NCBI RefSeq assembly: GCF_028554725.1
Contig: NC_071668.1
Location: forward strand, 46,605,732 to 46,669,731
DNA from: Zeugodacus cucurbitae
Taxonomy: Eukaryota; Arthropoda; Insecta; Diptera; Tephritidae
DNA: 64,000 bases
Direction: 5' to 3'
Shown: positions 50,672 through 60,178 of the stretch, piece after piece
Layout of the letters: each line of letters starts with the position of its first letter
Position numbering within the stretch: position 1 is the stretch's first letter
Translations under genes and position numbers: made by a program
The notes under the pieces: model-generated
Database searches by the model: none
The model's input: only the letters and a program-made list of their open reading frames with translations
Told to the model about the DNA's origin: nothing

Positions 50672-51710
50672 GTACGGTTTTGAAAACAAAATATAGTGAT
50701 GCCGCACTTCAAATGCTATATTTGCAGTTTATTTTGTTCTGATATCTTCTTTGACTAATGATTTACTTATACATTGTATATTATAGAGTGAACAAATCAG
50801 AAATCAAAATTGTATCATATTTATTCCACAACTGTGAAATCACCAATAGTGAGCGAACCTCTGCTCACCAGTCAGTTCAATAATAATGTTTCTTCAGACT
50901 CTCTTAAACTGCGAATAAATACGTTGTTCAAACTTTCCCCAGAGGGCAAGAGTCCCCTCTCGTAGTATTTCCTAGTATAATGCTATTAATGTAGTGGAAC
51001 AAAATTTCGTGTATATATAAATCACGATTCATCAATTCGTAAATTCAACTCTCGTGGAAACCAAAACCAGCCAAAAAATATAGTCATGTCACATTCTGAG
51101 AACCATCTTTACCATCAACTAAGGACAGGTAGTCCGTTGTGTTTTTTTACTACATTTAAAAACTCATTTAAGCATAAGAAAATTAGTTTGACGTAATGGT
51201 CTCCAAGTCCTATTAAGAAGATATTTGCTAAATTACATCGGTGCTATCCGGCATCCAATTAAAAATACGCTTGATGTTATTCACAGAGAGACAACCAACA
51301 CCTACAATATTCTGAATTCTAAACTGCAGCCATCTAAACCTGGCGCGACATACCTAATGAACATATTTTCTGTGTATAATAAATATCCCACTAAGTGACA
51401 ATAATAATATTACCTCGGAGGCTGTCAAAGGGAATAGAATATAGCTTTTGCGCTTTGAAGTTCATCTATGCAATCTCAAATATAATCTTTTACAATAAGG
51501 GGTGAAATGTGTTATTTTCAATGAAATCCGTTGGGAACTAACTGCTGCATTATCTTGTTAAAAGGCTATCAGTAATACATTGGTTACTTGACCAACAAAC
51601 ATATTGCACACCTACAAAAGCTATTAAACTTTTCATATTTCTAAAAAAAAACCTATTTAATTTGTGTGAATTAAAAATTAAGTAAATTCTGATAATTATG
51701 TAAAAATTAT
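50672..51710. other. intergenic DNA downstream of RpL13
   Basis: AT-rich, no recognised gene or repeat. Confidence 0.5.
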
Positions 51711-51716
51711 TTTATT
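51711..51716 (-). terminator. poly(A) signal of RpL13
   Basis: AATAAA on the minus strand, 18 bases after the stop codon, giving the very short 3' UTR usual for ribosomal protein genes. Confidence 0.7.
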
Positions 51717-51734
51717 TCAATTTGTAAAACAAAT

Positions 51735-52513
51735 TTACTTTTTGGATTTCTTTACATCTTTACCACCATCATCGACATTATCAGCATTCTCCTTGGCACG
51801 CTTTGCACGAATACCAACCAAACGAGCGTCAGTACGAGCCTGAAAACAAAAACATTTGGTACTTGTTGAATTCAATATTAAAAAAGAATAATATATTTGC
51901 ATTACCTTGCGCAAAGTGGCGAATGCCTTGAATTTCTGTTCATCCTTGGCGATTTCACGGAATTCAATGACTGGTTGTTCTTTCTTGATGGGCATAACTG
52001 GTCCCTTAATTTGTGTGGCCAATTTGCATTCCTCAACAGTAGATTCACCCTTGCGGATCTTCTTCTCGTTGATGGGGAATAGAATCAATTTGCTCTTGTA
52101 TTCCTTCAAACGCTGAACATTACGTTGACGAGATTCGAGCGATTTATTCTTACGTCTCTTGTCAACAGCAATACCAATGGTTCTGGCAAATCCATAAGTC
52201 AAACCGGCACCCTAAAGTAAACATAAATGTAATATAATATGTCAATTTCAAATTTCAATTCAATCTTTAATACCTTCAATTCCTCCAGTGTAAAACCGCG
52301 TCCGGCGCGCAATTTTGTGTGATAACGGATGGTTGGGCAACGTACTACTGGACGTAAAGCTTGTGCTGGACGTGGGAAAACAGCCTTAGCCTTCTTGACG
52401 CGATTTTGGCGCCTGCGGATTTTGCGAGCTGGCTGATTGAACCAGGTCTTCACATTGCGTTGCCACCACTTGTGGAAGTGAGCATTTGGAATCATATTAT
52501 TTCCCTTACCCAT
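51735..52513 (-). CDS. RpL13: 60S ribosomal protein L13 (eL13)
   Basis: A structural protein of the large cytoplasmic ribosomal subunit. Exons are 52274-52513, 51906-52211 and 51735-51839, with GT/AG introns of 62 and 66 bp in phase 0. The 216-residue product begins [20 protein letters not shown], has the rRNA-binding basic run [15 protein letters not shown] and the conserved [18 protein letters not shown], and ends in a lysine-rich tail (KDVKKSKK). Its length is close to the roughly 218 residues of the Drosophila protein, and all conserved blocks are present. The start is fixed by the conserved MGKGNN opening and AAAA before the ATG. An acceptor-like TTTCTAG about 15 bases upstream of the ATG suggests a 5' UTR intron. 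It is divergent from Dref. Confidence 0.97.
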
Positions 52514-53046
52514 TTTTGCTGTTTAGTCTACTAGAAATAATACGAAAAAATAACACATAGGGTCATTCAACATGAAGCAAAAAACTAATTTTCTTGGTTA
52601 GGCAGCCGACAACAGTTCACCACGTGGCCCATACAAATATGATTAATATCACGGCAAATGGACCAATAAATTACACCAATCATATTGTTTTTCATGACCG
52701 ATGGTGAACTGGAAGTCACATTAACATTTCTTTTCATATTTAATAGAATGTGGACGAATATTTTCCACAAAATATATAAATTCACTTTTTTACGAACCTT
52801 TCCTACCCAACAACGAATTAAAAAGGAGAAGTGCAGCCAACTTCACTTTATCGTTTCATCGAATTCCAATTAAATTCGAATATAAATGACCTTCCGAACG
52901 CTTCCTATATCTTTAAACAGAGTTGTGTTGAATAGACAAAGCTCAGGAATTTCATTCAATTTTTTTTTTTTGAATTTCTTTCAATCTTTTATTAGTATAT
53001 GTATATTCATTGTTGAAAATATATAATTGTAAGATTATAATAATCT
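52514..53046. other. RpL13 upstream region
   Basis: Should hold the RpL13 promoter and 5' UTR. On the minus strand a pyrimidine-rich TTCTCCTTTTTAATTCG near 52820-52836 could be a TOP-type start region, but this is a guess. The sequence is unique up to the foldback element's target site. Confidence 0.4.
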
Positions 53047-53054
53047 CTATAATT

Positions 53055-53415
53055 GGGTCGGCTTTAGTATACCGTCCCACGATTTCGGGGTTAAAATGGA
53101 TATGGGCGGATAGAGGAGGATCTCCAGATCACGAATATATATAATTATTGCCGCCGCAAACTTATAGTTTCTGAGTTATTTGCAATTTAAGATTTAAAAT
53201 TAATAATTTTTAACTCGTTATTTCTCACTGTATATTGAATTTTCCACATATATTTTGCACTTTAAATATATTTACACTTCACACATTTGTTTATAAATAT
53301 TTATTTTTAACTAATTATATTAAAATATGCTGTAAATAAGCATTTTACTTTTTGCACAATTTTGTTTATTTTTACAATAAAAAAGGGTTGCATTCTGACA
53401 CATAATAGGTGTTAC
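53055..53415 (+). repeat. left inverted arm of the foldback element
   Basis: Pairs with 54258-54619. Shared landmarks are CCGTCCCACGATTTCGGGGT, GGATAGAGGAGGATCTCCAG, ATTGCCGCCGCAAACTTATA and GTTATTTCTCACTGTATATT. Confidence 0.85.
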
Positions 53416-53550
53416 CATATCACATATTTTGTAAACGAATTATAAGAATCACAATAATGAAAAAGAAAGATTATACCCCAAATACGATAAACATAATGCA
53501 TGTAATGTGTAATGTAAATTATTTTATTATTTCCCATATTTTGATAATAT

Positions 53551-54126
53551 CCGGTGTTGGTTCGACCAGGGTTATTTTTTTGAAGCGCGGCCAAAGGCCG
53601 CCAGTGCAGAAAATAGTTGTACGCGAAAAAACTTTCCATTTCCCTCTCTTTGATAACTCCCGGTGTTGGCTCGACCAGGGTTATTTTTTTGAAGCGCGGC
53701 CGAAGGCCGCCTCTTCAGAAAGTAGTTCTACGCGGAAGAACTTGTTATTCCACCTCTTTGATAACTCCCGGTGTTGGCTCGACCAGGGTTATTTTTTTGA
53801 AGCGCGGCCGAAGGCCGCCTCTGCAGACAGTAGTTCTACGCGGAAGAACTTGTTATTCCACCTCTTTGATAACTCCCGGTGTTGGCTCGACCAGGGTTAT
53901 TTTTTTGAAGCGCGGCCGAAGGCCGCCTCTGCAGAAAGTAGTTCTACGCGGAAGAACTTGTTATTCCACCTCTTTGATAATCCCCGGTGTTGGCTCGACC
54001 AGGGTTATTTTTTTGAAGCGCGGCCGAAGGCCGCCTCTGCAGAAAATAGTTCTACGCGGAAGAACTTGTTATTCCACCTCTTTGATAATCCCCGGTGTTG
54101 GCTCGACCAGGGTTATTTTTTTGAAG
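53551..54126 (+). repeat. six tandem 108-bp units (minisatellite core)
   Basis: GGTGTTGG recurs at 53553, 53662, 53770, 53878, 53986 and 54094, a period of 109 once and then 108. Each full unit carries two perfect hairpins, GCGGCC-GAA-GGCCGC and AGTTCT-acgcgga-AGAACT. The sixth unit is cut short after TTTTTTTGAAGC. The inner units are almost identical and the first is the most diverged. Because 108 is a multiple of three, two frames stay open through the array (53409-54167 and 53617-54135). They would code for 36-residue repeats, which I take as a by-product rather than a gene. Confidence 0.9.
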
Positions 54127-54257
54127 CACTTATAAATTTTGAAACCTTGGTATTTTTTTGTAGTTAGAATGTTTACTTAATAACTATTTATTGGGTATTT
54201 GTTTTCTTCATTTTGGGAATTTTATTCATTTTGATTATTTTTAATCGATGCATGTGG

Positions 54258-54619
54258 CAACACTTATGTTCTGTCATCTTGCAACCGTTTTGTTATTTTA
54301 CAAATAAACAGAATTCTGCATAAAATTAAATGTTTATTTACAGCAAATTTTGATATAATTTGTTAAAAATAAATATGTAGAAACAAATTAATGAAGTGTA
54401 AATATATTTAAAGTGCAAAATATATGTGAACAATTCAATATACAGTGAGAAATAACGTGTTGAAAATTGTTAATTTTAAATCTTAAATTGCAAATATTTC
54501 AGAAACTATAAGTTTGCGGCGGCAATAATTATATATATTCGTAATCTGGAGATCCTCCTCTATCCGCCCATATTCACTTTAACCCCGAAATCGTGGGACG
54601 GTATACTAAAGTTTTCCCC
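54258..54619 (-). repeat. right inverted arm of the foldback element
   Basis: Reverse-complement partner of 53055-53415, with scattered substitutions and small gaps. Confidence 0.85.
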
Positions 54620-54805
54620 TATAATTACTTAATTTTTATTATTATATGATTTTTTTTTGTTTTTAGTAACAAAAGTAATAAATGAAGTACGCTATACGAA
54701 TAATGGCAAATAATGAAAATTCTGTATATACCGGTTTAAATGTCAGTGCATACAAGCGATAATGTTCATCACAGCAACCCTGTGTCACAGCGTCGATTTA
54801 ATTGT

Positions 54806-54819
54806 CGATATTAATATCG
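54806..54819. promoter_or_regulatory. palindromic CGATA pair upstream of Dref
   Basis: CGATATTAATATCG, a perfect 14-bp palindrome 83 bp before the Dref ATG, with another TCGAT just upstream. Paired CGATA motifs are the binding pattern of BEAF-32, which shares targets with DREF in Drosophila. Function here is inference. Confidence 0.4.
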
Positions 54820-54901
54820 TTGGTAATATTTTTCTGTTTTGCTAAAGATAACTTTTGCTGTGTTATTTAAAAGAAATTATTGTATTTAATTGTACATTAA
54901 T

Positions 54902-57649
54902 ATGAGTGATCCACTGCAAAAATCTGGGAGAATGGCGGTGGTCTCGCAGGAGCTATCAGATCTTAAGTTCGTTAAGTTGCACAGCCCCAAGATGAAGAGT
55001 GTCTATTGGCAACATTTTGGATTTCCTACTAATGAGCATGATCGCATCATCACAAAACAAAATGTTGTTTGCACATTATGCCATAAGGTTTTAACAAATC
55101 ACGGCAATACAACTAATTTACGCGCCCATTTACAACATCGACATAAAGATATTTTCCAAAAAATTTGCATTGAAAATGGTATAAGAATTCCACCACGTCG
55201 CCCGCTTACAAAAGCTGGCAGCAGCAGTACAGGTCCTGGACGAATGCCCATAAAACGTGATCCTCTTCGACACAAGGTTAAAATGGAGTGTAGAGATAGC
55301 ATTCAGGACACCTCAAACACGGGAAGTTTACAAGGCGAAGAACCATCAATGCTATATGAGACAATGGTGCCTATGACATACGAAGATGATGACGTGATTG
55401 ATAACGATCATTTCGTCAAAGTTGAAGTGTCAGGCTCAGGTACTGCAAGTGGGTTAAAAACAAAGAGTAGCACAAATGAGCACAGTACCATGGAAGTAAT
55501 AACTATGGATGCAAAGTATACTTCGACCACTAACTATCGGTCGGAAATGGGAGAAATGGTTAATCAATATCAATTGCAAGATGCATTGGTAAATATGGTC
55601 ATAAACGACGTACGCAATGTAGATACACTTTATGACCAGGGCATGTCTTTATTTATACGCACTCTTTGTGGTAACGTGGAATTACCTTCTGATAAAAAGG
55701 TAATTTGTTTATAAGAAACTAAAGAATAATATAACTTTTTATTATTATAAGAAATATTTTGGAATTAGTAATTTAAGAAAGTTATCTTCATTATAATGAT
55801 TATTTAAATATAACTTTTTTATCTTTAGATTGAAACGCTTATTAGAGAATTGCATAGCGATAAACTAACAACACTGTCAAGTCAAATTAAAATGCACTCA
55901 CAAATAAAGCCGTATTCTTTGGGCTTTGAAATTTGGAAGAACGTTGAAAATAAACACTTCATGTCCATATATTTCAACTACACCACTGATGCACCGGAAT
56001 ACAATCTTCTCAACCAATTGTACTGTACTGTTGAATATAACAAGTTTACGTCTATAGATGAAATATTTGAAGAATTTAATTTGGAAAATTGTGCTGCAGC
56101 TATTGTGAGCTACGAATATGACGACTATCTTAAACACTTTTTAAAAAGCAAAAGTATGTATACAAATTACTATTTATTGAAGCATTGTAACTCGTATTTT
56201 CTCTTTCTTTTATGAAAATAGAGTTCTGAAAACTAAATATCAATTACAGTGTTTCTGTTAAAAGTTGAGAATCTTATTATAATAAATGTTGTGTCAGAGA
56301 TAAATATTTAAATGAAGTCGAACAGACGCAATCTATATTATAAAGTTGAATCTGTCCAATGATAATTTATAAAATTGTGTTAACAATTATTTTATTTTTT
56401 TTTTCTTCACAGATATTCCCATTATATTATCCTACGATGTCACTGTAGACAAGTGTTTGAAATTGGTATTTGCTTTGCCCGATGTTGTTTCAATAATGGA
56501 ACAAGTTAAAGAAATGATAATGCGCTATGGTTCCGAGATTAGTTCAAAGGTAAATTTTTTAAAACATGAATGCATGTACGTTTTATATGACATAACTATA
56601 TTTTTATAGGATGTAGACATTCCCACAATAAATGATGAATTCCCTTGGACTTTTTATGAGCTTTTGAAGTTCTTTTCCGAGACTGTATCATGGCCTGAAG
56701 ACGTGGACATATTGGTTGCATCCTCCAAAGCCATTGTGGATACGTTGAATATTTTGGCCGTAAGTTGAAAACAAAATACATTCATTCTAAACACCTGCAA
56801 TGAAAAATCTGATTTCTTATAGATAACTTTGGATACACTAAAAGGTGAAGAAATTCCACACAGCAGCATGTTGTCACCTATAACATCAAAAATAGTAAAC
56901 AAAAAATTGGCCTTGAACGATACTGACGATGAATTGGTGGCAAACATAAAAGCAACTATAAGCAGTGAGCTTCAAAATGTGTAAGTACATTTACTAAAGC
57001 AACAAAATTTCATTGAAACTAAAAAGATGTGTCTTATTTAGAGTAATTGCTGATCACCATTTGACTATTGCGGCCCTGCTTGATCCACGTTTTCATCGAT
57101 TGACGACAGTTAAAAATCTTGGCAAATGTATTCAGATATTAAACAGTAAATATAATCAAATGCATCAACAAGATGGTGGCAATGTGCCAGTGGCAAAAGA
57201 GACACCAGAACTTAAACCAGCAAGTTCCACTTCTAGGAAATCAAGTATGTGAATAGTGTAGCCGTGCGTACGCAATAGATATTTACATTCTTTGTCACGT
57301 TTTTCTTTCAGATTTAGAGATATTTTTCGATATTCAAGACGAACCTACACCGGTATCAGCACCACAAGAAGATTGCAACATTGAAAACGATCTGAAGCGT
57401 TACAGAACAGAAGTTTACGTAAATTTAGATGAGTCACCATTTTTGTGGTGGAACAAACTAGGACATGTGTATGGCAGTTTAAAACGTTTATCACCCATAT
57501 ACCAGTGCATGCCATGTGTTGTTAACATGAATTTTAAGAAGCCTGTCAAACAGCAAATTTATGAACAGCATAAACGGTGTATGCTCACTGGCACTCTAAT
57601 CGATGCTATACTTTTCCTTCATAATAATAACGACAACAAATTTGATTAA
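54902..57649 (+). CDS. Dref: DREF, BED-finger / hAT-derived transcription factor
   Basis: DREF binds the DNA replication-related element TATCGATA and activates replication, cell-cycle and growth genes. I join exons 54902-55699, 55829-56153, 56413-56549, 56610-56759, 56823-56980, 57042-57244 and 57312-57649. All have GT/AG ends and consistent phases, giving 702 residues against about 709 for Drosophila DREF. An N-terminal BED zinc finger is formed by C57, C60, H76 and H81, after the VYWQHFGF motif. A linker with acidic runs follows. The HHLTIAALLDPRFHRL block (about 526-541) and the C-terminal hAT dimerisation domain (SPFLWWNKLG at 632-641) mark descent from a hAT transposase. The ATG at 54902 gives MSDPLQKS; a longer in-frame extension would need TTG. 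Neighbours RpL13 and bib support the name. A ZBED1-like paralogue is the alternative. Confidence 0.85.
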
Positions 57650-58615
57650 AATTACCATGCGAGGAATAATTGTTAACTCTATCTCATTACATATAATCCA
57701 AAGTAAAAAAAATGCAGTTCTATAAGTTCGTAAATGGACAATTTGTCCTAAATATAAATAGATATTAATACGAATAATTATATATCTGGAAATATATACA
57801 TATATTCAGCAAACTGAGTATATGAAGTCTAATTGGACTATGTTATTCAATGTTTTCTGCAAATAGTTTATTTTGTATTCATGTATATTCATATGATTGT
57901 ATGTATATGCTTTAAAAATGATTCACGGTTTTATTGAGTACTGTTGAGTTTCCATAAAATATTTTCTGAAACATGTTTTACTTTTTAATTATAAATTTGT
58001 AATATAGCACTTTCATGTAGTAGAATATTTATACTACATTGATGTTGTATTACATACAAATGTACGTAAATCTAATTCTTTAATAAAGGCTTATGGAAAC
58101 AAAGTGATGTACATTTAAATTGCTTAGTATCAAATTATGTAATTGCAAATACAATAGTTGTAGCGGCGAAATTGAAAGTTATTCGCCGGGCAAAAGTATG
58201 GGACCGTTTTAGTTTTTCAAACTCGGCTGTCGTTTTTATGAGTTCTGTGTTAATTAGCTAAATACTAGCCAAGAAAACGACTTTCCTGATTGGATACTTT
58301 TTATTTTGTATAATTTTTAACCATACTGTGTTCTATACTGCCGAAGAAAAAAAAAATTTATTAACAAGTTAACACCAATACTTAAGTATTTCACACAATT
58401 GTGTTTCTAATTATCGGCAAATTCAAAGCGTGTCGCCGAACACGAGAAACTCGGTCCGATCCCCTTTCCTCGTCGCTCCCTCCTATTACAAACCAGTAGT
58501 TGCCGAGACAATAGTAGTCTCATTTGAACGCGGCCTAAATGGGAGACCAGATCATCTGCATATTTTGCTTTGAAAATTAAATTATCCGTTAAAAGCTTCA
58601 TCGTTTGCACAAAAT
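57650..58615. other. Dref 3' flank
   Basis: Probable 3' UTR up to an AATAAA at 58082-58087, then AT-rich intergenic DNA. A GC-richer block at 58160-58300 and another at 58420-58560 show no coding frame I recognise. Confidence 0.5.
58082..58087 (+). terminator. candidate poly(A) signal of Dref
   Basis: AATAAA in TTTAATAAAGGC, about 430 bases after the stop; the first clear signal downstream. Confidence 0.45.
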
Positions 58616-58623
58616 TATCGATA
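58616..58623. promoter_or_regulatory. DRE motif TATCGATA (first)
   Basis: An exact palindromic 8-mer, the consensus site of DREF. It lies 36 bp from a second exact copy. Only a few such sites are expected by chance in a window this AT-rich. Confidence 0.55.
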
Positions 58624-58651
58624 ATCATTACAAACCCTTACCAATGGAGAA

Positions 58652-58659
58652 TATCGATA
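58652..58659. promoter_or_regulatory. DRE motif TATCGATA (second)
   Basis: Second exact copy, within GAATATCGATATTGG. In Drosophila DREs lie in core promoters, so this pair may mark the distal promoter of the TLDc gene or of an unrecognised transcript. Confidence 0.55.
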
Positions 58660-59255
58660 TTGGGCTTAAAAAATGAAATAATGATTTAAATAATATTATT
58701 AGATCTTGAAATTTTCAAGGTTTATTAAAAATAATTAAGTTTATTAAAATTAAATTAAGAAGCTTCCATCAACTGAAACCATTCCCTTGCATTGATAATA
58801 TTAGAAACATAATCATTTAAAGCCAATAACGAAAACTCGTATTTTCTGTGAATTTAACATAAGTTTGTGTTTGCTTGACGCTAGTAATGTTTGTAAAACT
58901 AATAATTGGTGTTCTTAAGAGTAACGGAATGAATGAAAGAGCTACGCTGGAACTATGTAGCGGGCGCATAGATATGGATATGTTTTAAGTAAATACATTT
59001 AGACAAAATTTAAAACTGTAATGCATGATGGATTCTGTTGCATTGTGTAGACATCGGTCTATTATAATTTCATTAGACTTGGAGCCTGTTCTGACGAGAA
59101 TATATTAGTTTCAGCGACTCGTAGTGTAGGAGTGGGCGATGAAATAAATGGTAAGAGCGCCGGGAGTCTGTTCGAACGGGGATACAAACGATATAGACTC
59201 TTTTAAAATACTGCCTCCATAGTAAAATTTTAAATTTTGTATTATGCCCTGGTCG

Positions 59256-59373
59256 AAAAGTTCAATTTATGGAAGGAGATTTGTATGAAATTTGACTTCT
59301 ATTGCCAATTCAACAGTTCGAGTTATGGAGACCTTCGAGTTGGGGAAGTTTGAGTTATGGAAGTTCCACTGTA
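59256..59373. mobile_element. pogo-like MITE, copy 4 (one end missing)
   Basis: Keeps the TTTGTATGAAATTTGACTTC middle and the right end GAAGTTCCACTGTA. The left TACAGTTGAAC end is lost. Confidence 0.68.
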
Positions 59374-59577
59374 TATATGTATAAATGTACATACATACAT
59401 ATGTACATATGTAAAACAAAAGTAAGAAATATTCCGGTAACTATCTAGTGGTCAATATTATTTGTAAAAGGAAAAAGTTTTAAACTGTCTATAATAGTAA
59501 CAGACTCGGTAGAAGAGACGGCTTTTTAACGCTCAGCGTTAACGTCGAACCGCCATCCCTAAATCAGGGATAAATCT

Positions 59578-59771
59578 CTGCCTAAATAAAAGCGGCAACT
59601 TTACGTCAAATATCAAAATGTTTACTTGAATTGTTGTTGTGAAATTTTAAAATAGAAAATTTCAACCGCTCAGCGTCGCTGTCGCGTTATTTCGATATGC
59701 GCCATACAAATTGTATGGGTATGAGAACTTTTTGACAGTCATTTGCCGCTGACGCTTTTATTTAGGGAAGG
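59578..59771. repeat. possible small MITE with CCTAAATAAAAGCG inverted ends
   Basis: CTGCCTAAATAAAAGCGGCA on the left faces GCTTTTATTTAGGGAAGGCA on the right, about 195 bp in all. No clear target duplication found, so this is a suggestion only. Confidence 0.4.
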
Positions 59772-60178
59772 CAGTTAGTTTCCTTGCTAATTATTTCAAT
59801 GTATTGAAGTTTTTGACATACCGTGACTCGGTGGAAACTTGCCGCTCAATGTAGGTTAAACAACCAATTACAACTCTCGGAATTGTTTTGAATTTATCCG
59901 AATATTTTTCAAGATCACTACAGAAAATATCTTCCCTGGCATTTTCGAATATTTAAGCAAGTTTGTATGACTATTGATAATGACAGCTGATGTCAATCTT
60001 ATAAAAAAATACGAGAGATAAGAGTTGAAAAATTCGCCATTTGAATTGTTGGTATTGCTATAGACGTTTTAGTTGTCGTACAACGACAAACTTTCTTGTT
60101 TTTGATAAAGTACGCACTTTCTGCCATATCTTTTCTCAAATCGTGAATGATTACATTAGCAAATAGAAATACAAACCA

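Larger units (their letters stand above)
53055..54619. mobile_element. foldback transposon with long inverted arms and a 108-bp tandem repeat core
   Basis: A 1565-bp element. Its outer ends (GGGTCGGCTTTAGTATACCG on the left; the right end read in reverse starts GGGAAAACTTTAGTATACCG) are inverted repeats. They extend about 360 bp into the element as long, roughly 90% matching arms. The 8-mer CTATAATT lies directly outside both ends (53047-53054 and 54620-54627), a hAT-type target duplication. The core is six tandem units. It codes for no recognisable transposase. Its plan (long arms, tandem repeats between or within them) is that of foldback elements such as Tetris of Drosophila virilis, known as a source of satellite DNA. 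It sits between the divergent RpL13 and Dref genes. Confidence 0.85.
58660..60178. other. region between the DRE pair and the TLDc gene
   Basis: Holds a truncated pogo-like MITE (59256-59373) and an inverted-repeat unit (59578-59771). It may also contain a 5' UTR intron of the TLDc gene. No other gene seen. Confidence 0.45.

Noticed and set aside
53409..54167. Open frames of 252 and 172 codons with 36-residue repeats
   Set aside because: They follow from a repeat period divisible by three inside a foldback element; two overlapping frames are equally open and there is no domain or codon bias to favour one.
54890..54901. A longer Dref start adding four residues before MSDPLQKS
   Set aside because: It would begin with TTG; the ATG at 54902 is the proper start.
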